A DNA stretch of 64,000 nucleotides from Rossellomorea vietnamensis (GTDB taxonomy: Bacteria > Bacillota > Bacilli > Bacillales > Bacillaceae_B): NCBI RefSeq assembly GCF_008180615.1, contig NZ_VTEH01000004.1, positions 22,328-86,327 on the forward strand, read 5' to 3'. Below, in pieces: positions 8,304-17,870 of the stretch (position 1 is the first letter of the stretch; the number at the start of each line of letters is the position of its first letter). The notes beneath the pieces were generated by a model, which saw only the letters and a program-made list of their open reading frames with translations, did not search any database and had not been told where the DNA came from. Made by a program: the position numbers and the translations under genes.

Positions 8304-11106
8304 AAGTCTATTGTCATTCCTTGGAAAGCTGGCGGAAAAACTGGAGAGCTTGAATGTGGACCATGACCGTCTGCAAAAAGAATCTTCCGAAAAAAAGCAG
8401 GAAATCGATGGATTGCAAAAAGAACAGGATCATCTTAGGCAGTGGTTCACTGAACAGAAAGCCAGCCTCCAGCACGACGTGTTTTCATGGATTGGGCGCC
8501 ATTCGGAAGTAAGCTATTCAGAAGAACAGCAGCAGGAAATCGCCCGTTCCTTGCAGGGGCTTTATGAAACGAACCGCTACGACGATATCAGGGAAATGCT
8601 CCTGTCAGGCATTAGTGATTATACAGCTGAAGTGAAAGCAGAGATGAGCCTGGCCCGTCAAAGGCAGACGGAAAAGAAGCAGGAGATAGAAGAGGCGGAG
8701 AACCAGCTTCACTCCTGGAAAAACTTAAAAATGCCAAACCCTGACCGCCATCCTGATACAGAGAAAGCCCGCAATGAATTGAGGGAAAAGGGCGTACCAT
8801 TCCTCCCGTTTTACGCAGCAGTTGAGTTTGAAGACCATGTTACTGAAGAACAAAAAGAGCGGCTGGAGTCTGCCCTCATGCATGCTGGGCTGTTGGACAG
8901 CTTGATCACGGAAGAAAAAGCAAATCCTGTTCACGACCGTTTCATCCGAGCGGAACCGCTTGTTCTCGGCCACACGCTCGCCGATTATTTGTATCCAGAT
9001 GTGGATGAAAGTGACGAGATATCAAAATCCCTTGTGGACGAGGTGTTAAGAAGCATTTCCCTCGACGAACAGGAAAACGGATTCCGTATCGATCTCGATG
9101 GATTCTACACGATTGGCTGCCTGGAAGGCCATGCACCAGAGGAAGGGCCCTCCAAATATATCGGCAGAACCTCACAGAAGAGATACAAGCAGCAGAAGAT
9201 TTCAGAGTGGGAAGAGAACCTGGCCCTGCTGAAGGGAGAACTGCAGCAATGGGAACGAACGGTGATGGACTGTGAAGAAGCTCTACGAGAAGCAGAGGGT
9301 TGGAAAACAACCATTCCATCTGATAAGGAACTTAGTGAACTTCATCAAAGCATTGAAACCAATCAGCGAGCCATCTCCCAGGAAAAGCAGCACCTGCTGA
9401 AACTCGAGGGGCGCTGGAAAGAAGTTCTTCAAGAAATTAAGAGAACCAGGCTTGAATTGCATGGGCAAGGCAGCTCTCTGAACCTGAAGCTGGATGTGGA
9501 AGCACTTGCCGGAGCATTGGATGCATCAAGGAGTTACCGGACATATCTTCATAGATTGGAAAATGTATCGCAAAGATGCCTGTTTTTCTCCAACAAGATT
9601 CAGGACCTTTCCCTGCGGATGGAAGAAGCGGAGGAAGAGCTGGATGAGATTCGCGGCGAGCAAAATAGTGCAGAATCCAAGCTTTCTGCTTTAAAAGCCG
9701 AAATACAGTCGATTGAAGAGCAGATGAAACTGAAGGGAATCGACGATATCCGGAAGCGCATCAGCGAAGTTCTTGAAGAGCTGAGAACGGCAGGGAGCCA
9801 AATCAGTGATTTGTATGAAGTGCTTCCGCAGAAGAGAGCAGCACGAGATACGCTCTTAAAGGAATTGGAGTCGGCCAGGATAAATACGGCTTTTTGGCTG
9901 AACATGTCCATGGAGTGGAGCTCCATCGTGAAAAAAGAACTTAGCCGGGGCTTCATCGAAGGAGAAGAATCCGAGCCATCCACGATTCTCTCTAAGCTGG
10001 GCGCTGTTTTAGAAAAGCATGACAGAGCCAAGTTAAATGAGCAGCTTACCAAAACCTTTTTAAATGAGCAGCAGAATCTGATGGAGTACAGAATGTTTGA
10101 GTATTCTGAAGAGGAGGAACGTCCCGATTGGTTCAGCGAAGATTTCGGGGAGTATTATGAACCTTTTAAAAATGAATGGGAACAGCTCCGAAGCCGCCGC
10201 CTAGTGCAAATGGAATATCAGGGACAGCGGGTCAGCCCCTATTTTGTCCACTCTTCTTTGGAAAAAGAATTAGAATCCCAGCGCGGCTGGCTGGATGAGC
10301 AGGACCGCCAGCTTTACCAGGATATCATGGTCAACACAGTCGGTGTGATTCTCCGCAACCGGATTCAGCGGGCTCAGAAGTGGGTGAAAGAAATGAACGC
10401 GATCATGGAAAGCCGTGACAACTCATCAGGACTGATTTTCTCCGTGGCCTGGAAGCCTCTGACGGCAGAATCCGAGCAGGAACTCGACACAAGCGACCTG
10501 GTAAAACTTCTTCAGCGCAACAGCAAATTTTTAAACGAGGAAGACCTGAACCGCATCACCAAGCATTTTCAATCCAGAATCGAAAAGGCGAAAGAGCTGA
10601 TTCAGCTTCGCAATGAAGGGTCGACGCTGCATCAGGTTCTCAAAGAGGTACTCGATTACCGCAAGTGGTTCACTTTCGTACTGTCCTTCAGGCGCGTCAA
10701 CGAGCCGAAGAGAGAATTGACGAACAACGCATTCTTTAAGTTCAGTGGCGGGGAAAAAGCAATGGCAATGTATATCCCATTATTTACGGCCGCTTACTCA
10801 CGCTACAAAGAGGCTGGTGAAATGGCACCATTTATCATCTCGCTGGATGAAGCGTTCGCCGGTGTTGATGAACAAAATATCCGCGACATGTTCGAAGTGG
10901 TGGAACAGCTCGGGTTCAACTACATTATGAACTCGCAAGCCTTATGGGGTGATTATGATACGATTTCCTCGCTCTCGATCAGCGAGCTCGTCCGCCCGAA
11001 AAATGCTGACTTTGTAACCGTCATACGTTATGAATGGGACGGAAACCAAAGGAATCTCATAATCGAGGAAGAGACAGAAGAGGATGAGGAAGTGCTGATC
11101 AATTGA
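8239..11106 (+). pseudogene. jetC: Wadjet JetC, C-terminal part (frameshifted SMC-like ATPase)
   Basis: The rest of JetC is in the +1 frame: two coiled-coil arms, a hinge region and the C-terminal ATPase half-head. The ABC signature FSGGEKA is near residue 835 and Walker B FIISLDEAFAGVD is near residue 864. The first in-frame ATG has no ribosome binding site, so separate translation is unlikely. The true junction with the N-terminal part probably lies at about 8200-8262, and no long homopolymer marks it. The four-base overlap with jetD remains intact. Confidence 0.8.
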
Positions 11107-12377
11107 CGCCTTCATTAAAAATTTTTAAAGAGGAACCAGGCTTCCTGAAACTCTTCACTCTTTTCAAACAAAAATATCGTTCCCTTGGAAGAGTGTCCGG
11201 AACGGTGAAGCTGGATGAATTTTCTGATGAGGAACTATTATCGGTAGCAGGATTTATGGGGGTTTCCCCAGAGAACTTGAAAGATAAAAGGAAAGTAGCG
11301 CTTGCCGACTTTGAACGGGAGCTCGCCCGCACCCCGTTCAGGGAGTACAGCTTCGTTGAACTTCTGCAGGAAGTACTCGGGGAGATCATTTTAACAAAGA
11401 GAGAGGAAGAAGAGTTAACTCTAACAGAGGAAAAAAAATTTCTTTCCTCGCTGAGGGCTGAAGCTCCCGCAGCTGATTGGTGGTGGGATTGGCTGGCGGA
11501 GAAGCCCGCTGACTCCAGGTGGATTTGGGGTCTGTACAAGCAGGATCCGATTCGGTTGCAGGAAGTGTTGTTAATAGTTTCTTCTGCGGTGGGAAGCCTG
11601 CCTGAAAAAGGGGAGTTTACCCGTCTGCCTGTCTTCGCTCAAAAAATAACCGGCAATCCTCACTCTTTTGATCCCAAAGGGGTAACCGGAAAACTTCTTC
11701 TTTATGCTTTGTACGTGTTAAGTGTGAGCAGGGGGGAATGGGATGGAAGAACGCCTCAGAGTTCAGAGGAAATGAATGACCTATTAGGGTTTCATGGTCT
11801 TTTAAAGGATGATTTATGGAGCTTCGTGACTTGCCGGGGATTCCTGGCGGAGGATGAGAAGGGGCTTCACCCTGCCTGGGAAGGTTCGGTATCCCGCGGC
11901 TCTGTTATGAATGTCCCTGTCAGAGAGCTGCTTGGACTGGAGAGGGTATGGCCTGCTGCGGGAAATGAAGTATGGATCGTCGAGAACTCCAGTGTCGCAT
12001 CAGCCTTAATGGATGAAGTGAAGGATGCTCCTGTCATTTGTACTCATGGGCAGCTCCGGACTGCCGGGTGGCTTCTTCTGGATTATCTCGTCGCAGAAGG
12101 GTGCAGGCTGAACTATTCAGGAGATCTCGATCCAGAAGGCCTGCTGATTGCGGACCGAATAGGGATGCGGTATCAAGACAGTGTTTCCTTTTGGCGGATG
12201 GGTGCCGATTCTTATCGTAAAAGCCTCTCCCAGGAAGATATCACCTCGCGGATCGGAAAACTGGATTCGCTGAAGTGCCCGGAGCTGGTTTCGGTTGCTT
12301 CTGCGCTGAAAGATGAGGGGAAGGCTGGATACCAGGAGGGCCTGATTGAAGATTTGATTCGGGATATGCGCGGGTAG
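11103..12377 (+). CDS. jetD: Wadjet JetD nuclease (DUF3323/DUF2399, TIGR02679 type)
   Basis: JetD is the toprim/topoisomerase VI-like nuclease that cuts plasmid DNA when loaded by JetABC. The C-terminal third carries the acidic motif YSGDLDPEGLLIADRI near residue 340, the DxD-type metal site of the DUF2399 fold, preceded by an invariant-looking CTHGQLRTAGW. The start is TTG overlapping the jetC stop (TTGA), and the 424-residue length is normal. A strong terminator follows. The gene is complete even though jetC is broken, so only the ATPase subunit is visibly damaged. Confidence 0.88.
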   Translation: MTPSLKIFKEEPGFLKLFTLFKQKYRSLGRVSGTVKLDEFSDEELLSVAGFMGVSPENLKDKRKVALADFERELARTPFREYSFVELLQEVLGEIILTKREEEELTLTEEKKFLSSLRAEAPAADWWWDWLAEKPADSRWIWGLYKQDPIRLQEVLLIVSSAVGSLPEKGEFTRLPVFAQKITGNPHSFDPKGVTGKLLLYALYVLSVSRGEWDGRTPQSSEEMNDLLGFHGLLKDDLWSFVTCRGFLAEDEKGLHPAWEGSVSRGSVMNVPVRELLGLERVWPAAGNEVWIVENSSVASALMDEVKDAPVICTHGQLRTAGWLLLDYLVAEGCRLNYSGDLDPEGLLIADRIGMRYQDSVSFWRMGADSYRKSLSQEDITSRIGKLDSLKCPELVSVASALKDEGKAGYQEGLIEDLIRDMRG

Positions 12378-12453
12378 ACTTTGGAGGAATTTGAGCACCC
12401 AACTTGCAGGCTGCCGATTTTACTTTAGGTTGCAAACACTCAAAACATCTATG

Positions 12454-12497
12454 AAAACGCACTGTGAACTTTTTTTGAATTCGCAGTGCGTTTTTTT
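12454..12497 (+). terminator. Terminator of the jet operon
   Basis: AAAACGCACTG and CAGTGCG pair around a loop and are followed by TTTTTTT. It closes the Wadjet operon ahead of the tandem array. Confidence 0.85.
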
Positions 12498-12577
12498 ACT
12501 TATCAACCCTTGAGAGGATAGAATCTTTAATTTTAGTAACTTTAGCTGAGCCGAGCTGAGTAACATGCGTTGAGGAA

Positions 12578-13462
12578 TTTGGTCGGAGATATGTATCCAG
12601 GCGTGAGGTGGATACATAAGTAGAGGGATTGAGAGGGAGATATGTATCCAGAAGTGTGAGGTGGATACATGAGTTGAGGGTTTGGGAGGGAGATATGTAT
12701 CCAGAAGTGTGAGGTGGATACATGAGTTGAGGGTTTGAGAGGGAGATGTGTATCCAGAAGTGTGAGGTGGATACATGAGTTGAGGGTTTGGGAGGGAGAT
12801 GTGTATCCAGAAGTGTGAGGTGGATACTTGAGTTGAGCATTTGTGTAGGAGATATGCATCCAGAAGTGTGAGGTGGATACATGAGTTGGGGGAATGAGAG
12901 GGAGATGTGTATCCAGAAGTGTGAGGTGGATACATGAGTTGGGGGAATGAGAGGGAGATGTGTACCCAGAAGCGTGAGGTAGGTACATGAGTTGAGCGAA
13001 TGAGCCGGAGATATGTATCCAGAGGCGGGAGGTGGATACATGAGTTGGGGAATTGGGAGGGAGATATGTATCCAGAAGCGTGAGGTGGGTACATGAGTTG
13101 GGGGATAGGGGCTAAGATATGTATCCAGAGGCGTGAGGTGGGTACATAGTTGAGAGATTGTGCCGGAGATATGTATCCAGAGGCGTGAGGTGGGTACATG
13201 AGTTGAGGGTTTGGGAGGGAGATATGTATCCAGAGGCGGGAGGTGGATACATGAGTTGAGAGATTGTGCCGGAGATATGCATCCAGAGGCGTGAGGTGGA
13301 TACATGAGTTGGGGAATTGGGAGGGAGATATGTATCCAGAAGCGAGAGGTGGGTACAAGAGTTGGGGATGGAGAGGGAGATATGTATCCAGAGGCGTGAG
13401 GTGGATACAACAGTTGAGGGATTGTGCAGAAGACATGTATCCAGAAGCAATGTCGACACCTA
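12578..13462. repeat. 17-copy tandem array of 53-bp hairpin units
   Basis: GTATCC-type landmarks occur at 12593, 12644, 12697, 12750, 12803, 12856, 12909, 12962, 13015, 13068, 13121, 13173, 13226, 13279, 13332, 13384 and 13437. The step is almost always 53 bp (range 51-53). Each unit holds the dyad ATGTATCC...GGATACAT around an AGAAGTGTGAGGT-like loop, then a G/A-rich spacer. Units differ by scattered substitutions, several of them compensatory (GTACCC with GGTACA, for example). The array fills the space between jetD and the next gene. No reading frame in it is credible. Confidence 0.95.
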
Positions 13463-13663
13463 ACTTGCAATTTTCTTAGAAACCGCTTTGTCGAATTTTC
13501 GCTAATGGTTTCTCCTTTTAGCTCCTGCTGGAAACAGATTATAATAGAATGATAAGGAGGTGTGCCTATCGATAGGAATCTTTGTTAACTCACTTCGCTT
13601 GCCACGCAATAAGCACCCACTCAGTGCCAACACAAAGTCTACTAAGGAAAGGAAGGAATCAAT

Positions 13664-14071
13664 TTGCCAAAAGCTTACCTCGTCAATACGAACAAATCCC
13701 AAAATCCCCACAATGAAGCAGAGATGCTGGAAGAACAGAAGGTCGCTGCTTATTACTCTCCATGGAAATACCTCATCAATCACATCGAAGCCAATGACAT
13801 GGTGTTTCTCTACAGCAATGGAAATGGAATCATCGCACGCGGAATCGGATCGGGAATCATTGAAAAAGCCGGGGAAGATGACTTGGAACACTACATGCCT
13901 CTTGTTCAATTTGAAAATCTGGAGGAGCCGCTGCCGCCTTCAGCGATTGTGCAGCTTGCCCAAGGGATGACGGATGAAAATTACAAAATCAAATGGAACC
14001 AGACGATGATCCATATTCAAGGATTCATTGGTGAAGAAATCTGGCGCTATATTACAAAGAATAATATGTAG
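13664..14071 (+). CDS. Small PUA/EVE-like domain protein
   Basis: The 135-residue protein starts at TTG behind AAAGGAAGGAATC. Its middle reads NDMVFLYSNGNGIIARGIG near residue 43, which resembles the conserved strand pattern of PUA/EVE/ASCH folds (a protein that binds modified bases or RNA). The N-terminus AYLVNTN and the tryptophan motif SPWKYL also fit such folds. This is pattern recognition, not a database match. Its position after Wadjet and HepT/MntA makes a defence link possible. It could also be an unrelated housekeeping protein. Confidence 0.6.
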   Translation: MPKAYLVNTNKSQNPHNEAEMLEEQKVAAYYSPWKYLINHIEANDMVFLYSNGNGIIARGIGSGIIEKAGEDDLEHYMPLVQFENLEEPLPPSAIVQLAQGMTDENYKIKWNQTMIHIQGFIGEEIWRYITKNNM

Positions 14072-14143
14072 CTGTCCGGGAAATTTGCAATTCTATTTCT
14101 CCTGTCAGAAAATAAGGAGAGAAATGTAAAGGAGGACTGTCCA

Positions 14144-14665
14144 TTGAAACTGAAAGATAAGAAAGTACTGCAGCTGGTCAGTGACGATTTCGAGGATCTG
14201 GAACTGTGGTATCCTGTCCTGCGTTTGAGAGAAGAAGGAGCAGAGGTTCATCTGGCGGGTGAAGAAAAGGGCCATTCCTATAAAGGGAAGTACGGTGTGC
14301 CTGCTGTTTCGGATGTTTCTTTTAAAGATGTGAATCCTGACGATTACGATGCGCTGCTTGTACCAGGCGGATGGTCGCCGGATAAGCTGAGAAGATATGA
14401 AGAAATCCTTTCGATTGTGAGAAAAATGAACGAGCAGAACAAGCCGATCGGCCAAATTTGCCATGCAGGCTGGGTGCTGATTTCAGCCAAAATCCTTGAG
14501 GGTAAAAAAGTGACAAGCACACCTGGTATCAAAGATGATATGGAAAATGCGGGTGCCACTTGGGTGGACGAGCCTTCCATCATAGATGGTAACCTCGTGT
14601 CCAGCAGAAGGCCGCCTGACTTGCCGGATTATTTAAGAGATTTCATCTCAGTAATGGAGAAATAA
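14144..14665 (+). CDS. DJ-1/PfpI family protein (general stress protein 18-like)
   Basis: The 173-residue protein belongs to the DJ-1/PfpI superfamily. The nucleophile elbow is QICHAGW near residue 106, with the reactive cysteine followed by histidine, and VPGGWSPDKLR near residue 75 precedes it. Relatives include Bacillus general stress protein 18 and deglycase/protease-type enzymes. The TTG start follows AAAGGAGGACTGTCC, an excellent site. It stands alone, closed by a terminator. Family certain, activity unassigned. Confidence 0.9.
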   Translation: MKLKDKKVLQLVSDDFEDLELWYPVLRLREEGAEVHLAGEEKGHSYKGKYGVPAVSDVSFKDVNPDDYDALLVPGGWSPDKLRRYEEILSIVRKMNEQNKPIGQICHAGWVLISAKILEGKKVTSTPGIKDDMENAGATWVDEPSIIDGNLVSSRRPPDLPDYLRDFISVMEK

Positions 14666-14676
14666 AATAGCTGTAA

Positions 14677-14716
14677 GAAAAGACAAATCCAGTAACCAGG
14701 ATTTGTCTTTTCTTTT
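14677..14716 (+). terminator. Terminator of the PfpI-like gene
   Basis: AAAAGACAAATCC pairs with GGATTTGTCTTTT, followed by CTTTTAG. Confidence 0.85.
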
Positions 14717-15221
14717 AGGGTTTTATCAAATTTCACAGGAAATGAGAATTAGAGCATTCAATGAAATACCCGGGATTTCAAATCGTGATGAACAACTCGT
14801 TTTAAAGCTGGGGGATAGTTTATGTAATTTCCAGCGGGAGCTCAGTCCTGTGCTAATCTACCCATGATAAGCTGACATTCTACTTATAGTACAGCAGTTT
14901 TTATCTTTTCGCTCCTTTTAGTCGTGTTTATCAAGCCAGAAAGCGACAATTTTTTTGCTATTTATTTTTAGCATGACAACTCCTGCTCCTGTAAGGATGG
15001 TTGCGGTTTCAATGAGTTTGAAAATTCTAACTTCTGTAGAAGATTTTACAAAAACTCCCGGAAAACTGTTGCAAAAAAATGACTGAATATTTATACTGTT
15101 TGTTAATTACCTTTTACAATAGTAATTGGGTAAATTAATGGTGTAAACAGGACATAAAAAAGTTGTTATTACCGAAATATAATACTATTTTCTTATTATT
15201 CTTCCGAAAGGGGTAATGTTG
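14717..15221. other. Intergenic region ahead of the Lrp gene
   Basis: No convincing gene is present. On the reverse strand, near 14930-14985, an ATG after AGGAGCAGGAG opens only 18 codons (ends VAFWLDKHD), although the same frame stays open for more than 40 codons upstream without a start. It may be a decayed small gene. The AT-rich last 150 bases presumably carry the promoter of the regulator. Confidence 0.4.
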
Positions 15222-15683
15222 ATGAACGTTTCTTTTCCGAAAGATATTATTGATGATCTTGATAAAGGAATTATCAAATTTCTATCTAAAAACGGCCGAA
15301 TGTCATTTGCAGAGATAGCTGCAAGTTTAGAAGTTACCGAGAAAACGGTTCGAAACCGTTATAATAATTTGATCGATAACAACATCATTGAAGTAGTGGG
15401 GGTTGTGAATCCAATTACTCTTGGAATCAAGGTTGGGGCGATTATTCAGTTGAAAGTCGTGCCCCAACAGATAGAGCAGGTGGTTGAACAGCTGCAGCAG
15501 GTGCCGGTTGTCCGTTACATTACCACTACTTCCGGAGACTACCAGTTACTGGCCCAGGTAAACGTAAGAGACTACGATGAATTAAATGAAACGGTAAGGA
15601 CGATCCACCGGATTCCGGATATTTCCTCGACGAACGTCCTTATCCAGATGGATGTCTACAAAAACACTTTTGAATATCTTTAA
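15222..15683 (+). CDS. Lrp/AsnC family transcriptional regulator
   Basis: The protein has about 153 residues with a winged-helix N-terminus (LSKNGRMSFAEIAASLEVTE, then TVRNRYNNL as recognition helix) and a C-terminal RAM/AsnC ligand-binding domain (VVRYITTTSGDYQLLAQV). Lrp-type proteins respond to amino acids and form octamers on DNA. I chose the second ATG, which has GAAAGGGG at good spacing; an ATG two codons earlier lies too close. It is followed, in the same direction, by the peptidase and peptide-transport genes, so control of that block is likely but inferred. Confidence 0.9.
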   Translation: MNVSFPKDIIDDLDKGIIKFLSKNGRMSFAEIAASLEVTEKTVRNRYNNLIDNNIIEVVGVVNPITLGIKVGAIIQLKVVPQQIEQVVEQLQQVPVVRYITTTSGDYQLLAQVNVRDYDELNETVRTIHRIPDISSTNVLIQMDVYKNTFEYL

Positions 15684-15705
15684 AAGTTTGTTTCAAATTC
15701 TAATG

Positions 15706-15745
15706 ATTTCCGGAGAAAATCTGCAAAAATTTTCCGGAAATCTTC
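15706..15745. other. Inverted repeat after the Lrp gene
   Basis: GATTTCCGGA and TCCGGAAATC form a stem around a 17-base loop. There is no clean T-run, so it may be a weak terminator or an operator for the following operon. Confidence 0.45.
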
Positions 15746-15918
15746 TGTAAACAACAATGAAAGCAGCTTTCGTGTTTTACAAAAAAGCACTTAGCAGCCA
15801 GGGGAAATCCGGATCCCAGGTTAGCCGCAGCTTATAATACCAAATCAGCCTTTTAAAAAAGGAGTAACACTTTTTTAAAAATAGATGTCTGAATATTCTA
15901 ATAAATAGGAGTGGTACG

Positions 15919-16980
15919 ATGCTGAAAGTTATTAGGGATTTAACCGATTTATCCGGTCCTAGTGGTTTTGAACAGCCCATAACCTCATACATAAAAGAAA
16001 AAGTACAGTCCTTAAGTGATCAGGTGAAGGTGGATGGGATAGGCAATGTCATAGCTAGTTTGAAGGGAAATAAACCCGGGCCAAAGATTCTAGTAACCGC
16101 CCATATGGATGAAGTGGGTTTTATCGTAAAAAAGATCGAAAAGAATGGTTTGCTGCGATTTGAAAAAATCGGCGGCCATGATGACCGGATCCTTCTTGCC
16201 CAAAAAGTGACAATAAGGAGTAAAAGCGGTCCGAGGCTCGGTATAATCGGAACCATTTCTGCTCATTATCAGAAATTTGATACTCCCGGAAAAATCAGGG
16301 ATTACCGCCAGCTTTATATTGATGTAGGGGCGTCATCGCCTGAAGAAGTGGCTGAGCTCGGTATCGGGGTCTCTGACCCGGTCACTTGGACAAGCTCTGT
16401 GGAGCATCTTGGTTCAGAACAAACTGGAAAAATTGTCGGAAAAGCATTTGATGATCGGGCAGGGTGTGCCGTGGTAATTAAAACGCTCGAAGATTTACAG
16501 AACCGGGAGTTTAGAGGTGAAGTAGTAGCCCTCTTCGCCGTGCAGGAAGAGGTCGGCCTGAGGGGCGCAAAAGTAGCGATTGCCAATATTGATTTCGACA
16601 CAGCGATAGCCATCGATGCCGCAGTTGTCAGCGATACACCGGAAGATGTAATGGACGACAGTCTTCGTCTCGGGGATGGCGCAGGAATTAAGGTGATGGA
16701 CGGAAGCTTGATTACACATCCAGCTATAAGGGATAAACTCATCGGGCTGTCAAGGGAGAAAGAAATACCATACCAGCTTGAGATTTTCACAGGAATTGGC
16801 ACGGATGCAGGAGCTGTTACATTGGCGAATAAAGATGTGCCTTCAGGTGTACTATCCATTCCGTCTAGAAATGCCCATTCACCGGTGGAAGTCATTGATC
16901 TTAAAGATCTGGCAGCAGTTCAGGAACTGCTTGTGGAATTCGTGAAAAATTGTGATGTCAAAATAACTTTTACTGAGTAA
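15919..16980 (+). CDS. M42 family metallo-aminopeptidase
   Basis: This 353-residue cytosolic enzyme belongs to the M42 (TET/glutamyl-aminopeptidase/FrvX) family, which trims N-terminal residues from short peptides. Visible metal and catalytic landmarks are TAHMDEVGF near residue 60, KAFDDRAGC near residue 175, the catalytic pair in VQEEVGLRG near residue 211 and the late histidine in SRNAHSP near residue 316. Length is typical. It opens the peptide block and sits 15 bases before the D-aminopeptidase gene, so imported peptides would meet both enzymes. The ATG follows AGGAGTGGTACG. Confidence 0.93.
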   Translation: MLKVIRDLTDLSGPSGFEQPITSYIKEKVQSLSDQVKVDGIGNVIASLKGNKPGPKILVTAHMDEVGFIVKKIEKNGLLRFEKIGGHDDRILLAQKVTIRSKSGPRLGIIGTISAHYQKFDTPGKIRDYRQLYIDVGASSPEEVAELGIGVSDPVTWTSSVEHLGSEQTGKIVGKAFDDRAGCAVVIKTLEDLQNREFRGEVVALFAVQEEVGLRGAKVAIANIDFDTAIAIDAAVVSDTPEDVMDDSLRLGDGAGIKVMDGSLITHPAIRDKLIGLSREKEIPYQLEIFTGIGTDAGAVTLANKDVPSGVLSIPSRNAHSPVEVIDLKDLAAVQELLVEFVKNCDVKITFTE

Positions 16981-16995
16981 AGGAGAGGAATTACA

Positions 16996-17844
16996 ATGAA
17001 GATTTTTGTATCCGCAGATATAGAGGGAATTTCAGGTGTAGCCACCAATGTTCAGTTGAAAAAAAATGATGAATATCAGCGCTTTCGTAAATTGATGACA
17101 AAAGAAGTAAATGCAGTGATCGAAGGTGCCTTTAGAGGAGGAGCTACAGAAGTTGTAGTAGCGGATGGACATGGAAATATGTCAAATATCTTTATAGAGG
17201 ATCTGGATGAGAGAGCTCGGCTGGTATCGGGAAACAACCGGGTGATGTGCCAGTTAGAGGGGCTTGACGAATCCTTTGACGCCATTATGTTTGTCGGCCA
17301 CCACGGAAGAGAAGCTGGCTCTGAGAGAACAACCATCAGCCATACGCTCGCAGGAATCTGTGTCGGGGAAATGAAAATCAACGGTAAAATTGTTGGGGAA
17401 ACGGAGATGAACGCTGGTGCAGCGGGTCATTTTGGCATACCAGCCATCTTTATTTCCGGTGATGATGCCTATGTGGAGGAAGTGAAAGAAACACTTCCTG
17501 ATGTCGAAGCTGCTGTTGTGAAGTATGGCATCGACCGTTTCGCTGCAGAGTTGATTCCACCGGCTCGTGCCCGTAAGTTAATTGAACAAAAAGCGGAAGC
17601 GGCGGTTAGGCGTATCAATGATATCAAACCTTATAAAGTAGACGGGCCGATCACATTTGAAATTGAATTCAAAGGTTCCCAGCAGGCACTGATGACAACA
17701 ACGATTCCATCTGTGGAAATGATCGGGCCAAAAACGATCCGTTTTACCTGTGAGGATTACATTACGGCTTATAAGCATATGTGGGGTGTCGTCATTATCG
17801 GTATGGCTGCCACGAATGGTGTGCTTGGGCATGCAAATGCTTAA
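16996..17844 (+). CDS. dppA: M55 family D-aminopeptidase (DppA type)
   Basis: The 282-residue protein is a DppA-like zinc D-aminopeptidase. It begins with the family signature SADIEGISGV (the S-x-D-x-E-G motif), followed by ADGHGNMSN near residue 55 and VGHHGREAGS near residue 100, which supply further metal ligands. DppA removes D-Ala from D-Ala-D-Ala and D-Ala-Gly-Gly, consistent with cell-wall peptide recycling. As in Bacillus subtilis, it lies directly upstream of the dipeptide ABC transporter. AGGAGAGG precedes the ATG. Confidence 0.93.
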   Translation: MKIFVSADIEGISGVATNVQLKKNDEYQRFRKLMTKEVNAVIEGAFRGGATEVVVADGHGNMSNIFIEDLDERARLVSGNNRVMCQLEGLDESFDAIMFVGHHGREAGSERTTISHTLAGICVGEMKINGKIVGETEMNAGAAGHFGIPAIFISGDDAYVEEVKETLPDVEAAVVKYGIDRFAAELIPPARARKLIEQKAEAAVRRINDIKPYKVDGPITFEIEFKGSQQALMTTTIPSVEMIGPKTIRFTCEDYITAYKHMWGVVIIGMAATNGVLGHANA

Positions 17845-17870
17845 CCTGCTTAACAAGGAGGGAGAATGAA

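Noticed and set aside
12578..13462. CRISPR array
   Set aside because: Units are conserved along their whole length with no unique spacers, and no cas gene is present. The same holds for the arrays at 37.7 and 63.4 kb.
12420..13470. Three overlapping long reverse-strand frames (up to 338 codons) with a repeated STHVSTSHFWIHIS-type peptide
   Set aside because: They exist only because the 53-bp unit has no stop in any reverse frame; the unit length is not a multiple of three, and no ribosome binding site precedes them.
13560..13970. Forward 136-codon frame overlapping the EVE-like gene
   Set aside because: Although AAGGAGGTG lies close by, the encoded sequence is basic and unstructured and overlaps a better-supported gene in another frame.
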